Source: a virus
Length of the DNA stretch: 27,234 nucleotides
IMG/VR virus record: IMGVR_UViG_3300042375_000181
Coordinates: 1-27,234 of that record
Direction: 5' to 3' (one strand)
In this document: piece after piece, positions 15,078 through 21,548 of the stretch
Position numbering within the stretch: position 1 is the stretch's first letter
How the letters are laid out: every line of letters starts with the position of its first letter
The notes under the pieces: model-generated
What the model was told of the DNA's origin: nothing
Database searches by the model: none
The model's input: the letters and a program-made list of their open reading frames with translations, nothing else
Made by a program: the position numbers and the translations under genes

Positions 15078-15657
15078 GCAACTTAAACAACTTCACATTG
15101 GTGCTGAGTGGCTAGATGGTCTAAATGCTACTTTTGAGCGTTTTGACATCATGAATCCACTTAGAAAAGCGGCCTTTATTGGTCAATGTGGGCATGAAAG
15201 CGGTAACTTTAAGATGCTTACCGAGAACCTGAACTATCGTGCAGAGGCTTTACAGAAGTTATGGCCTAAAAGGTTTGATGCTGCCAAGGCTCAAGCGTGT
15301 GCGAGAAATCCAAAGCTCATTGCCACGACTGTATACAGCAACCGAATGGGCAACAGGGATGAGGCTTCAGGGGATGCCTGGCGGTTTATTGGCAGAGGAT
15401 GTATCCAACTAACTGGCTCGGCTAATTATTTCCATGCAGGGAAGGCTCTGGGGGTTGATCTCATTATGAACCCCGAGTTAGTGGCTACTCCTATGTATGC
15501 CGCACTAACTGCGGGTTGGTTCTGGGATACGCATAAGCTAAACCAATATGCTGATTCCCGTGACTACAGAACCATGACCAAAAAGATAAATGGTGGTTTT
15601 ATCGGTCTTGATGACAGAATTAAACACATTAATCATGCGATAGAAGTTCTTACCTAA
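15064..15657 (+). CDS. Endolysin, glycoside hydrolase family 19-like
   Basis: The 197-residue enzyme should cut peptidoglycan glycan strands at lysis. Seen motifs: GQCGHESGNFKMLTENLNYR, with the GH19-type catalytic Glu at 45; YSNRMGNRDEASGDAWRFIG, with a second acid near 100; GRGCIQLTGSANY; and KINGGFIGLDDRI near the end. This set is the chitinase-like endolysin hallmark. There is no signal peptide, so release needs a holin. It is a single-domain enzyme without a cell-wall-binding module. Its stop codon overlaps the stop codon of the convergent minus-strand gene. Confidence 0.9.
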   Translation: MISLEQLKQLHIGAEWLDGLNATFERFDIMNPLRKAAFIGQCGHESGNFKMLTENLNYRAEALQKLWPKRFDAAKAQACARNPKLIATTVYSNRMGNRDEASGDAWRFIGRGCIQLTGSANYFHAGKALGVDLIMNPELVATPMYAALTAGWFWDTHKLNQYADSRDYRTMTKKINGGFIGLDDRIKHINHAIEVLT

Positions 15658-15869
15658 GAAATCCTCGCAGGGCAATCTCTACCTTGATTGCAAGTGTTTA
15701 AACAGGGTGGACACCTTTTCATATCCCTCACAAAACTAGCAAAACTCTGTGCTGTGTCACCAAAGGATTTCATCTTGTCAAACTCCTTGGCAACCTCCTC
15801 AAGCACCTCGTTTCGGTCTGGTCTATCAATGAAATCATGGTCATTGAGCCATGTCCTGATGATTCCCAT
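15654..15869 (-). CDS. Small zinc-binding phage protein (C-terminal Cys cluster)
   Basis: A 71-residue protein with a strong ribosome-binding site (GAGGAGG) before its ATG. The N-terminal half is charged and helical; the C-terminus reads CPPCLNTCNQGRDCPAR, a CxxC...C...C cluster likely to hold zinc. The ending 'C..C...CnqGRdCPAR' is one I recognise from many small phage proteins, function unknown. It is last in a leftward operon. Its TAG overlaps the endolysin TAA, so the two transcripts run into each other. Confidence 0.72.
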   Translation of the reverse strand: MGIIRTWLNDHDFIDRPDRNEVLEEVAKEFDKMKSFGDTAQSFASFVRDMKRCPPCLNTCNQGRDCPARIS

Positions 15870-16055
15870 TTATCTTACCCTCCTCAAGGGTACTTCTGTT
15901 CTCTCAGGAGGTGGTGGTGGGGTCATACTCTCTGAGGGAGGAATCCAACCATGCTTTCTCCACAGAGTTTGAACGTCTGATCCAGACTCCCATTTGAAGT
16001 CTTTTAGAGGGACTGAAGGGTAGCTAATCTTGGAATGTGGTGGTTTTTCAATCAT
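15870..16055 (-). CDS. Conserved small protein with VQTLWRKHGWIPP motif
   Basis: This 61-residue protein abuts the downstream gene exactly and overlaps the upstream one by 4 nt. Its recognisable part is FKWESGSDVQTLWRKHGWIPP, matching a recurring small phage protein pattern ('f.yvp...TDV..tWrr.GW.PP'), followed by a poly-proline stretch. No catalytic motif or membrane segment. Function is unknown. Its place in the recombination-type operon suggests early expression. Confidence 0.65.
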   Translation of the reverse strand: MIEKPPHSKISYPSVPLKDFKWESGSDVQTLWRKHGWIPPSESMTPPPPPERTEVPLRRVR

Positions 16056-16384
16056 TTTGTTGCCCTCATAATCCGTTGATTTCTGCCAAACCGACCTCGT
16101 TTGACACCCGAAACTTCAATAAATCCCTTGTCTAACAAAGCACGATACCTTGCCGTTATTGAGGAATATGGGTAGTTTGGATACATCGCTAGTATCTCGT
16201 CTGAAATACACCCGTCAGGAAAGCCCTTTATAGCCTCATAGACAAGAGTTTCTAGCTTGGTGGTATCAACTGCTTGAGCCGCCTGATGGCTCGTTGTGGG
16301 GTCTTCTCTTCTAGCCAGTTTAAACGCTGGTGTGCCAAAGAATCTACCGACTGTCTCATTCATGTTATCAAAAAATGTACTCAT
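16052..16384 (-). CDS. Winged-helix DNA-binding protein candidate
   Basis: AGGAG lies just before the ATG. In the 110-residue product, residues of about 25-105 (RREDPTTSHQAAQAVDTTKL, DGCISDEILAMYPNYPYSSI, ARYRALLDKGFIEVSG) form the helix-helix-recognition helix-wing order of a winged helix. The C-terminus is basic (KRGRFGRNQRIMRATK). Proteins with 'R.eDP.TS..Aa..v...kle..v...i..fp.G.tsdEi....p..pY.sit.R...L...GfIe' are common in phage and are treated as DNA-binding. It may regulate the operon or act in recombination. Confidence 0.68.
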   Translation of the reverse strand: MSTFFDNMNETVGRFFGTPAFKLARREDPTTSHQAAQAVDTTKLETLVYEAIKGFPDGCISDEILAMYPNYPYSSITARYRALLDKGFIEVSGVKRGRFGRNQRIMRATK

Positions 16385-16448
16385 TATTAACTCCTATTGG
16401 GTGGGGCTACGACTGCTCGCCTACTAGCTTTCAAAAAAGTAAAAACAG

Positions 16449-16466
16449 CTTTCACCCCGATGAAAG
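16449..16466 (-). terminator. Weak hairpin after the SSB-like gene (possible attenuator)
   Basis: On the minus strand, 4 nt after the stop of the SSB-like gene, CTTTCA pairs with TGAAAG around a 6-nt loop, followed a few bases later by GTTTTTA. The stem is only 6 bp with two G-C pairs and the T run is not adjacent, so it would be a weak terminator or attenuator. The 86-nt gap it occupies is the largest in this leftward operon. Confidence 0.3.
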
Positions 16467-16470
16467 TTTA

Positions 16471-16713
16471 TCAAAAAGGCATTGATTCGTCATCAAAGTT
16501 GGTTGTTTTAGAACGCTCAGAAGGCTTTGGCTTATATTCTTCTTTAGGAGACACCGCTAACCCCATGAATTTGCCTGACTTTCCTTCTTTCACCCAAGCA
16601 GAAATCCAGTAGTCTTTTCCTTCTACTGTGATATTTCCCTTGTACTGGGGAGACCTTTCGTTTTCAATTTTGTCGGATTTGAACAAAACACCACTGTTAT
16701 CACGCTTTTCCAT
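16471..16713 (-). CDS. SSB-like protein with acidic DDESMPF tail
   Basis: The 80-residue product begins MEKRDNSGVLFKSDKIENER, then beta-rich segments (YKGNITVEGKDYWISAWVKE; GKSGKFMGLAVSPK). It ends in an acidic tail with a final Met-Pro-Phe, close to the DDDIPF end that single-stranded DNA-binding proteins use to recruit partners. A small OB-like ssDNA-binding protein would fit its position directly after the annealing protein gene. It is much shorter than a bacterial SSB. AAGGAG precedes the ATG. Confidence 0.6.
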   Translation of the reverse strand: MEKRDNSGVLFKSDKIENERSPQYKGNITVEGKDYWISAWVKEGKSGKFMGLAVSPKEEYKPKPSERSKTTNFDDESMPF

Positions 16714-17322
16714 TTAAAACTCCTTGGCTTTTTTCAAAGCTGAACGCACTTTACTAGGTAGGAGTGTCCACAGAGCAATCTTTTGTTGATCGTCTAGGTT
16801 CTCTCCCTCTAACTTAACCCAAGCTGCCTTGGGGTCGCCTTGCTCACACATGGCAATCAATTCCATTGCCATCTCTTGTAAGTACTGTAATTCCTCTGGA
16901 GGAATATTATCTTGTGCGCCTTGAGTAGGCGTAATCACTACTGATCTGCCCTCTTCAGGTAAGTCTTCACCCGCAAAAATGTATAGCCCGAGTCCATGTA
17001 GTGCTAGGGCTTTGGTCATACACCGCATGATGGCTGTATTGACCGCAAAAGCATCGGGAGTGGGGATTGCTTTGTTTCTGTAGTCCATCACAGGCAACTG
17101 GCAAGTCATTGGTTTGCCAAACATGGTAGCAGTAACAAACACCATTGCCGTACCATTTATGTCCATGAAACACTTGTCGCCAAACATCTCTACCTTGTAG
17201 GTGGCGGTAGGATCAGCTTTGAGAGCTTCTGCCCATGCCCAAGCCCATGACAGGTAGGTCAGGTTGTTTTTCTTCTCTGTATGAGAATTGACATCTTTTT
17301 TAAGTAACGCTTCTATTGACAT
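16714..17322 (-). CDS. Single-strand annealing protein, Sak3/DUF1071 type
   Basis: This 202-residue protein carries the family signature EKKNNLTYLSWAWAWAEALK, then PTATYKVEMFGDKCFMDING and the core AFAVNTAIMRCMTKALALHG followed by LGLYIFAGEDLP. This is the Rad52-like DUF1071 (Sak3) recombinase pattern; such proteins anneal complementary single strands during phage recombination and replication. The C-terminal third is helical and variable. AAAGGAG precedes the ATG. The downstream SSB-like gene begins immediately after it, a usual pairing for phage recombination systems. Confidence 0.88.
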   Translation of the reverse strand: MSIEALLKKDVNSHTEKKNNLTYLSWAWAWAEALKADPTATYKVEMFGDKCFMDINGTAMVFVTATMFGKPMTCQLPVMDYRNKAIPTPDAFAVNTAIMRCMTKALALHGLGLYIFAGEDLPEEGRSVVITPTQGAQDNIPPEELQYLQEMAMELIAMCEQGDPKAAWVKLEGENLDDQQKIALWTLLPSKVRSALKKAKEF

Positions 17323-17323
17323 A

Positions 17324-17539
17324 TTAACTCCTTTGATTTTCGTTTAACTCTTGTTGAATAATCTCTTTTTGTTGTTCAGGATACAAATCCTTGAACTCGA
17401 TAAAGTCTGCTTCTTGGCAGCAAACTATTTTATCCCCTTTGATTGTCAAACAATAGGGGCAGTAGTGTATGTCTGAGAACTCTGACACATAGGTTCGGAA
17501 TAGGCTTTTCAATGGAAGCTCTCGTAAGCCATTGTCCAC
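17324..17539 (-). CDS. Small Cys-containing conserved phage protein
   Basis: This 71-residue frame uses GTG at 17539 and overlaps the upstream gene by 31 nt; the ribosome-binding site is poor (GGGTG about 10 nt away), and an internal TTG nearer LKSLFRTYV is an alternative. The product contains SEFSDIHYCPYCLTIKGDKI and VCCQEADFIEFKDLYPEQQKE, with CPYC...CC as a probable zinc site. The 'yCP.C........CC.E..Fi.FkDl..e.q' outline recurs in phage operons beside annealing proteins. Function is unknown. Confidence 0.62.
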   Translation of the reverse strand: MDNGLRELPLKSLFRTYVSEFSDIHYCPYCLTIKGDKIVCCQEADFIEFKDLYPEQQKEIIQQELNENQRS

Positions 17540-17709
17540 AGAACATCACCCGCCAGATCGGTAAGTTTATTCAACTCATCTTCTGTTAGTGGTGTTCCAT
17601 CTTCATAGCATCCACCTGAAAAGTAGGCATCAGAGAAGTCTGGAAAGTCTCTGCTATCTACTCCATCTATCTCTAGGTCTACAACCTTTTTTCCATTAAG
17701 AATCGGCAT
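17509..17709 (-). CDS. Conserved acidic phage protein (VDLEIDGVDSRDFPDFSDAY)
   Basis: The ATG at 17709 is chosen because CAGGAG stands 7 nt upstream; longer in-frame extensions cross the promoter region. The 66-residue acidic product is VDLEIDGVDSRDFPDFSDAY, then FSGGCYEDGTPLTEDELNKL and a C-terminal MAYESFH. It is a familiar small phage family ('VdleidGid..DyPdFcDAyi..A.y.DG..LteeELe.l') of unknown function. It is first in the leftward operon, right beside the divergent control region. Confidence 0.7.
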   Translation of the reverse strand: MPILNGKKVVDLEIDGVDSRDFPDFSDAYFSGGCYEDGTPLTEDELNKLTDLAGDVLWTMAYESFH

Positions 17710-17775
17710 ATTTACTCCTGTTAAGCGTGGGTTACTGTTTGCCCACACCCATAATGTGCCACACCTTTTTAGCCT

Positions 17776-17797
17776 TTTATATAGGGATAAACCCTTA
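17776..17797 (-). promoter_or_regulatory. Candidate operator and minus-strand -10 box in divergent control region
   Basis: TAGGG-ATAAA-CCCT(T)A at 17782-17797 is a short palindrome. On the minus strand it is followed directly by TATAAA (17781-17776), a good -10 box for the leftward operon starting at 17709; a matching -35 is not evident. The 15-base core ATAGGGATAAACCCT recurs exactly at 23809-23823. A regulator bound here would touch both the leftward promoter and the rightward -35 at 17798. Confidence 0.45.
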
Positions 17798-17825
17798 TTG
17801 ACTTGCATAAAAACAACACTACTAT
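17798..17825 (+). promoter_or_regulatory. Candidate rightward sigma70-like promoter, near-leaderless
   Basis: TTGACT (17798-17803) matches five of six -35 positions and is followed after 16 nt by TACTAT (17820-17825), a four-of-six -10. Transcription would begin about 6-7 nt later, at or beside the ATG at 17832, so the mRNA would have no leader. No Shine-Dalgarno sequence exists before that ATG, which fits. Confidence 0.5.
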
Positions 17826-17831
17826 TTGCGT

Positions 17832-18011
17832 ATGAACATCGAAAAAATTGAACTCCAATGTGCCGAAACCTTGCTTGCTTATGCAGAGACAATGGCTGAC
17901 GCTTATACCAACTTACCAGAGGACACAGAGGCTACTTTGACCGCTTTAATTGGCAGAACACTAGAACTACACCTGAACCGCAAAATCAATCTGGAGAACC
18001 TTTACAAATGA
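17832..18011 (+). CDS. Small acidic helical protein, first gene of rightward unit
   Basis: ATG 17832 gives 59 residues: MNIEKIELQCAETLLAYAET, then MADAYTNLPEDTEATLTALI and a basic end (LELHLNRKINLENLYK). It looks all-helical and soluble. An upstream in-frame TTG at 17826 is possible but less likely. The absence of a ribosome-binding site and closeness to the promoter suggest leaderless translation. It is coupled by a 4-nt overlap to a helix-turn-helix gene, so it might be a co-regulator. No family recognised. Confidence 0.6.
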   Translation: MNIEKIELQCAETLLAYAETMADAYTNLPEDTEATLTALIGRTLELHLNRKINLENLYK

Positions 18012-18376
18012 CCCAAGAAGCCATCATCCAATGTCTGCAAAATGGATCGCTAAACTCATACCAAATAGAGAATATGACAGGCATCCCAAGATTACATATC
18101 GTGGCTGCTTGCAAACATTTATTTCGCAAGAAAAAGATTACAGTTGAAAAAGTTAAGTTAGGACGTTCTTGGGTTTGTAAGTACACTTTAGAGCCACACA
18201 TGGTTGAGGTTGAAAAGGTAGAAGAACCTCGTGATCTGCTAAACCCGTTTGACATAAGGAACGCAGTTGGTATCTTTTCTAAGTCTGAATATGCGGTGAT
18301 GAATGCCCAAGCTAGAAGATTACTAAATGGTAATCAAGATTACAAAAATGCAATAACTAATAATCAGTTCATTTGA
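18008..18376 (+). CDS. Helix-turn-helix regulator candidate (122 aa)
   Basis: The N-terminal 65 residues read EAIIQCLQNGSLNSYQIENM, TGIPRLHIVAACKHLFRKKK and VEKVKLGRSWVCKYTL, matching a winged-helix layout: helix, turn, recognition helix, then a two-strand wing. The C-terminal half contains DIRNAVGIFSKSEYAVMNAQ and may mediate pairing. Position as the second gene from the divergent promoter suits an early transcription regulator, perhaps of the repeated TAGGG...CCCTA palindromes, which is speculation. Start overlaps the preceding stop by 4 nt. Confidence 0.62.
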   Translation: MTQEAIIQCLQNGSLNSYQIENMTGIPRLHIVAACKHLFRKKKITVEKVKLGRSWVCKYTLEPHMVEVEKVEEPRDLLNPFDIRNAVGIFSKSEYAVMNAQARRLLNGNQDYKNAITNNQFI

Positions 18377-18382
18377 TATAAT
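18374..18382 (+). promoter_or_regulatory. Extended -10 promoter (TGATATAAT)
   Basis: TGA-TATAAT is a perfect extended -10 element overlapping the end of the preceding gene; the TGA of that gene is the TGA of the motif. No good -35 is visible at 17-18 nt, as is usual for extended -10 promoters. Transcription would begin near 18389 and cover the structured leader and then the replication gene at 18492. Confidence 0.6.
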
Positions 18383-18388
18383 GTTTTG

Positions 18389-18491
18389 AAACACGGCTAG
18401 GTGGGGAGTAATTATCCCACCGAAAAGGGTTCCCACTTTTTCCTCTGCCGAGGTTTCTTTGCTTCTAAGTGGCTTTTAAAGTGGAAATTGT
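18389..18491 (+). promoter_or_regulatory. Structured 5' leader with alternative hairpins
   Basis: The roughly 100-nt untranslated leader contains GGTGGG (18400-18405), which pairs perfectly with CCCACC (18416-18421) around a 10-nt loop. The same GTGGG could instead pair with CCCAC at 18432-18436, which is followed immediately by TTTTT (18437-18441), making a terminator-like structure. A small CCTC/GAGG hairpin follows (18442-18453). Two mutually exclusive pairings suggest an attenuator or a regulated leader for the replication gene. No known riboswitch recognised. Confidence 0.45.
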
Positions 18492-19265
18492 ATGCACTAC
18501 TACAAGAGAAATCTTGGCGACTATGCCAAGAAAGCGGGTCGTTTGACAATGCTTCAACACGGAGCGTACACGCTTCTTATTGATTCGTGTTATGACAGAG
18601 AACTATTCCCAACATTAGAACAAGCACTTGAATGGACTTGGGCTTCAACAGAGGCTGAAGTTGAGGCGGTAAAGTTTGTTCTCAGTAGGTTCTTTACGCT
18701 TGATAAAGATGGTTGCTATGTGCAAGATAGGATACTTGCAGAGCTACTTCACTATCAGAAAAATGCCGACACAAACAAACGAATCGCTGATGAAAGAGAA
18801 GCAAAGCGTAGAGAGAAACGCACGAATCGTGTACAAGTCGTAGACGAAGCTCCACCTAACCAAGAACCAAGAACCACTAACCATAAACCAATAAAGAATA
18901 CAGCAACTAGCGTTGCACCACCTAGCGGTGTTTCTGATTCTGTTTGGCAGGAATTCAAATCTTTGAGGAAAGCCAAGAAAGCTCCGATAACCCAAAGAGC
19001 CATTGACAAGATTTCAGAGGAAGCCAACTTAGCAGGTTGGACACTTGAGAAAGCCTTAGAGGAATGTATTGTGCGTGGTTGGCAAGCATTCAAAGCAGAG
19101 TGGGTTGCGAAAAAAGGAAACCCTGCCGACAACATAAGGCTCACAGTTCCAGCATCAAATGAGCCTGACCCTGCTTTGCTGAAGATTGCAGAAGATGCGA
19201 AAAAAGCCGCACCTATTCCGCTTGCAGTGTTGGCAAAAATGGCTGAGTTAAGGAGAAATGTATGA
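18492..19265 (+). CDS. DUF1376/YdaU-type replication-associated protein
   Basis: This 257-residue protein begins MHYYKRNLGDYAKKAGRLTM, then LQHGAYTLLIDSCYDRE and PTLEQALEWTWASTEAEVEA, the DUF1376 (YdaU) signature found in phage replication initiator or primosome-loader-like proteins. A charged linker rich in Arg, Pro and Asn (130-160) leads to a second helical domain (WQEFKSLRKAKKAPITQRAI...GWQAFKAEWV) seen at the end of many such proteins. The ribosome-binding site is weak (GTGGAA). It probably acts at the phage origin with host replication proteins. It is coupled to the methyltransferase gene by a 4-nt overlap. Confidence 0.82.
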   Translation: MHYYKRNLGDYAKKAGRLTMLQHGAYTLLIDSCYDRELFPTLEQALEWTWASTEAEVEAVKFVLSRFFTLDKDGCYVQDRILAELLHYQKNADTNKRIADEREAKRREKRTNRVQVVDEAPPNQEPRTTNHKPIKNTATSVAPPSGVSDSVWQEFKSLRKAKKAPITQRAIDKISEEANLAGWTLEKALEECIVRGWQAFKAEWVAKKGNPADNIRLTVPASNEPDPALLKIAEDAKKAAPIPLAVLAKMAELRRNV

Positions 19266-20329
19266 ACAAGATTGAATTTGGTGATTGCAGAGAGATTATG
19301 CGTAAATGGGCATCACAAGGCGTTAAGGCTCAAACTTGTATAACAAGCCCACCTTATTACGGGTTGCGAGACTATGGGACTGCTAAGTGGGAAGGAGGCG
19401 ATCCTGACTGTGAGCACTCTATCTCAATGCCTACAAAGTGGAATGATCCCAAGCGAGGCACAGTTCTACGTCCAGAAGTTGGTCACAGAGGAGGATCATC
19501 CTCAAACTGCCATCTCTGTGGTGCTAAACGCATTGATGAGCAATTAGGCTTAGAAGATACCCCTGATGACTACATAAAAAGCATGGTCGAAGTGTTCCGA
19601 TGTGTTTGGGATGTTCTGGAAGACGATGGCACTCTATGGGTCAACATTGGTGACAGCTATTGCAACAGCAATGGTTTCGCCAGAGCAAGCCCTGAGTATC
19701 AGCGTGAGGGCAGAAACAATATGCCAGCCAATGACAGAAAGTTAGACAAGTTACACGCCACTGGTTTGAAAACAAAAGACCTAATAGGTATTCCTTGGAT
19801 GCTTGCGTTTGCTTTGAGGGCAGATGGTTGGTATTTGCGTCAGGACATTATTTGGAGTAAACCAAATGCTATGCCAGAACCTGTACAAGATAGATGCACA
19901 AAATCGCATGAGTATGTATTTTTATTAAGCAAATCACATAAATATTATTACGATATTGAGGCTATCCAAGAACCTGCTATTTATGCTGGAGATGATAGAG
20001 GCTCTAGGACTGACTCAAGAAGGGGGACAGAAGCCAATTCTGTTTCTGGTAAAACTGGAGAATTTAAAAACAAGCGTTCCGTTTGGACAGTAACGACAAA
20101 GCCATATTCAGGAGCACACTTTGCGGTTTTCCCAACAGAATTGATTGAACCCTGCATTCTTGCTGGCGCACCACTTGGAGGGATTGTTTTAGACCCATTT
20201 ATGGGGTCAGGAACTACCGCCCAAGTAGCCCAAGACCTTGGTAGGCAATACATTGGTTGCGAGTTAAACCCTGAGTATGGAAAACTACAAAAGAAACGCA
20301 CAGCTCAAACATCATTGGATTTCGCATGA
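19262..20329 (+). CDS. DNA methyltransferase (beta-class, SPPY motif)
   Basis: This 355-residue enzyme has motif IV, TSPPYYGLRDYG (29-39), near the N-terminus and the AdoMet-binding motif I, DPFMGSGTTAQVAQDLG (from about 311), near the C-terminus, followed by YIGCELNPEY. That order defines the beta class, so it methylates adenine N6 or cytosine N4 in DNA; SPPY leans to N4-cytosine but does not decide. CxH (50-52) and CxxC (83-86) may form a zinc knuckle. No restriction enzyme gene lies nearby, so it is an orphan that could protect phage DNA. AAGGAG precedes the ATG. Confidence 0.9.
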   Translation: MNKIEFGDCREIMRKWASQGVKAQTCITSPPYYGLRDYGTAKWEGGDPDCEHSISMPTKWNDPKRGTVLRPEVGHRGGSSSNCHLCGAKRIDEQLGLEDTPDDYIKSMVEVFRCVWDVLEDDGTLWVNIGDSYCNSNGFARASPEYQREGRNNMPANDRKLDKLHATGLKTKDLIGIPWMLAFALRADGWYLRQDIIWSKPNAMPEPVQDRCTKSHEYVFLLSKSHKYYYDIEAIQEPAIYAGDDRGSRTDSRRGTEANSVSGKTGEFKNKRSVWTVTTKPYSGAHFAVFPTELIEPCILAGAPLGGIVLDPFMGSGTTAQVAQDLGRQYIGCELNPEYGKLQKKRTAQTSLDFA

Positions 20330-20433
20330 GCCATGCAGACGCAATGAAACTACTGGACAAGGTGCGTGAGGGAGTGCCTTACCCTCTCCACCTGATAAAC
20401 AAAGCACTGGAGCTTACTGGTGATTTGGAGTAG
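20326..20433 (+). CDS. Tiny conserved phage protein (35 aa)
   Basis: This begins on an ATGA overlap with the methyltransferase stop. The product is MSHADAMKLLDKVREGVPYP, then LHLINKALELTGDLE, one or two helices joined at a proline. The pattern 'mshadAmklLdkvr.GvpYp..lInkALeltGDl' is one I have seen repeated in phage early regions. Function unknown. It overlaps the next gene by 14 nt in another frame. Confidence 0.6.
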   Translation: MSHADAMKLLDKVREGVPYPLHLINKALELTGDLE

Positions 20434-20632
20434 GCGCAATAAAGAAAACCCTGGTGACAGAGTAATCCTCGAACAAGCAGAAGCCCGAGAACTCTACCGC
20501 ACTTGGGAGACAAACAAGGATAGAGACTTTGTGCGTGGCAGATTGGAGAGAGCAGAACGAATTTACGGCACTGGTGCTAGAGATCGCATAAGGGAATATA
20601 TGAACAGAATTAAAGACGGGACATTGCTATGA
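20420..20632 (+). CDS. Small basic conserved phage protein (70 aa)
   Basis: This starts at GTG 20420 with GGAG about 8 nt upstream; no ATG precedes the conserved part. The product is highly charged: RVILEQAEARELYRTWETNK, FVRGRLERAERIYGTGARDR and IREYMNRIKDG, an all-helical basic protein. The 'lYr.w......fv.gRl.RAErkyG.GarerIreYM..ik' outline recurs in phages, usually near RusA-type resolvases as here. Probably binds nucleic acid; function unproven. Its stop overlaps the resolvase start by 4 nt. Confidence 0.62.
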   Translation: MIWSRRNKENPGDRVILEQAEARELYRTWETNKDRDFVRGRLERAERIYGTGARDRIREYMNRIKDGTLL

Positions 20633-21057
20633 GCTTTATGGTGACTTTTATGGTGGAAGGAACACCAGTACCCAAGGGTAGGCCAAGGTTTGCTAGAAGG
20701 GGCAAATTTGTGTCAACTTACAGTCCTAAAACTACTGTTGACTATGAAACTAAGGTCAGCGAGGCAGCACAAGTGGCAATGGGCAGTAGCGAACCCCTAG
20801 AAACCCCTGTGGGAGCGTACATCTACATAACCTTACCGATTCCCGCTAGTTACAGTAAAAAGCGAACTCAAGCCTGTTTATCAGGAGAGGAACGCCCAAC
20901 AAAGAAAAGTGACATAGATAACTTCTGCAAAGCGGTATTTGATGGGATGAACGGGATTGTTTTTGTAGATGACAGTCAGATTGTTTCACTTCATTCTACG
21001 AAGGTTTACGGGACTGTTGGCATGGTTGAAGTAATGGTGAAAGAAGAGCTTATCTAA
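20629..21057 (+). CDS. rusA: RusA-like Holliday junction resolvase
   Basis: This 142-residue enzyme has GTPVPKGRPRFARRGKF near the start and SDIDNFCKAVFDGMNG followed by DDSQIVSLHS. The acidic residues D95, D97 and the DD at 114-115 correspond to the metal-binding acids of RusA, which cuts four-way DNA junctions. The usual length is 120-140, so it is full length. It would resolve recombination intermediates before packaging, complementing the annealing protein on the other strand. An internal ATG at 20638 is an alternative start; the 4-nt overlap favours 20629. Confidence 0.92.
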   Translation: MSFMVTFMVEGTPVPKGRPRFARRGKFVSTYSPKTTVDYETKVSEAAQVAMGSSEPLETPVGAYIYITLPIPASYSKKRTQACLSGEERPTKKSDIDNFCKAVFDGMNGIVFVDDSQIVSLHSTKVYGTVGMVEVMVKEELI

Positions 21058-21123
21058 GGGTAAGTCCCAATAGAAAAACAAACAAACAAGAGTAAATTAA
21101 AGGTTTTAACAAGGGTGAATATT

Positions 21124-21357
21124 ATGAATACATGGGAATTTGACACAACAGTAGGTGCGGGTAGCGAAGTGGTAACAGTGGTCTATGAATACGAGCAAGA
21201 CCATGACGACACATTTAACGAGTCCATTCGGGAAGTTTGGTTCGAGGGGCGTAATTGCATCGGTTTGTTTAGCGATGAGTCATTTAAAGAACTAGAGTGC
21301 GAAGCAGCAATGCGTTTCCAGCATCACAAACTCAATTTCAAAATGGAGGATGTATGA
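21124..21357 (+). CDS. Small acidic conserved phage protein (MNTWEFDTTVGAG)
   Basis: ATG 21124 is preferred over GTG 21115 because AAGGGTG (21111-21117) is then a correctly spaced ribosome-binding site. The 77-residue product begins MNTWEFDTTVGAGSEVVTVV, followed by YEYEQDHDDTFNESIREVWF and a C-terminal amphipathic helix. It matches a recurrent small phage protein with an acidic middle and beta-rich start. No catalytic motif. Unknown function, in the early replication block. Confidence 0.65.
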   Translation: MNTWEFDTTVGAGSEVVTVVYEYEQDHDDTFNESIREVWFEGRNCIGLFSDESFKELECEAAMRFQHHKLNFKMEDV

Positions 21358-21548
21358 CCATAGAAGGCATTATCCGCATGGCAAAAGAAGCAGGGTTTGC
21401 TGATGAAGAAATTGATACTTGTCAACAGATATTGATACACTTTGCCAAACTGGTAGCAGAGCATGAACGCAATGAAATAATCGAAATTTTGGATGCTTCA
21501 ACTGGCTATGTTCACATGGATGCAATCAGGGAAAGAGGGCAAACATAA
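21354..21548 (+). CDS. Small conserved phage helical protein (64 aa)
   Basis: ATG 21354 is chosen because GGAGG precedes it and it overlaps the previous TGA by 4 nt; longer frames upstream lie inside the previous gene. The product is MTIEGIIRMAKEAGFADEEI, then FAKLVAEHERNEIIEIL and VHMDAIRERGQT. The 'li.MA.eAGf......l..Fa.lVa..Er......AIRaRG.t' outline is one of the most common small phage proteins near replication genes. Its function is not known. Confidence 0.68.
   Translation: MTIEGIIRMAKEAGFADEEIDTCQQILIHFAKLVAEHERNEIIEILDASTGYVHMDAIRERGQT

Noticed and set aside
18755-19144. 129-codon minus-strand frame under the DUF1376-type gene
   Set aside because: It lies wholly within a recognisable replication protein on the other strand, with no motif or upstream signal.
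19981-20301. 106-codon minus-strand frame under the methyltransferase C-terminus
   Set aside because: It is antisense to the AdoMet-binding motif region; coding on the plus strand explains the sequence.
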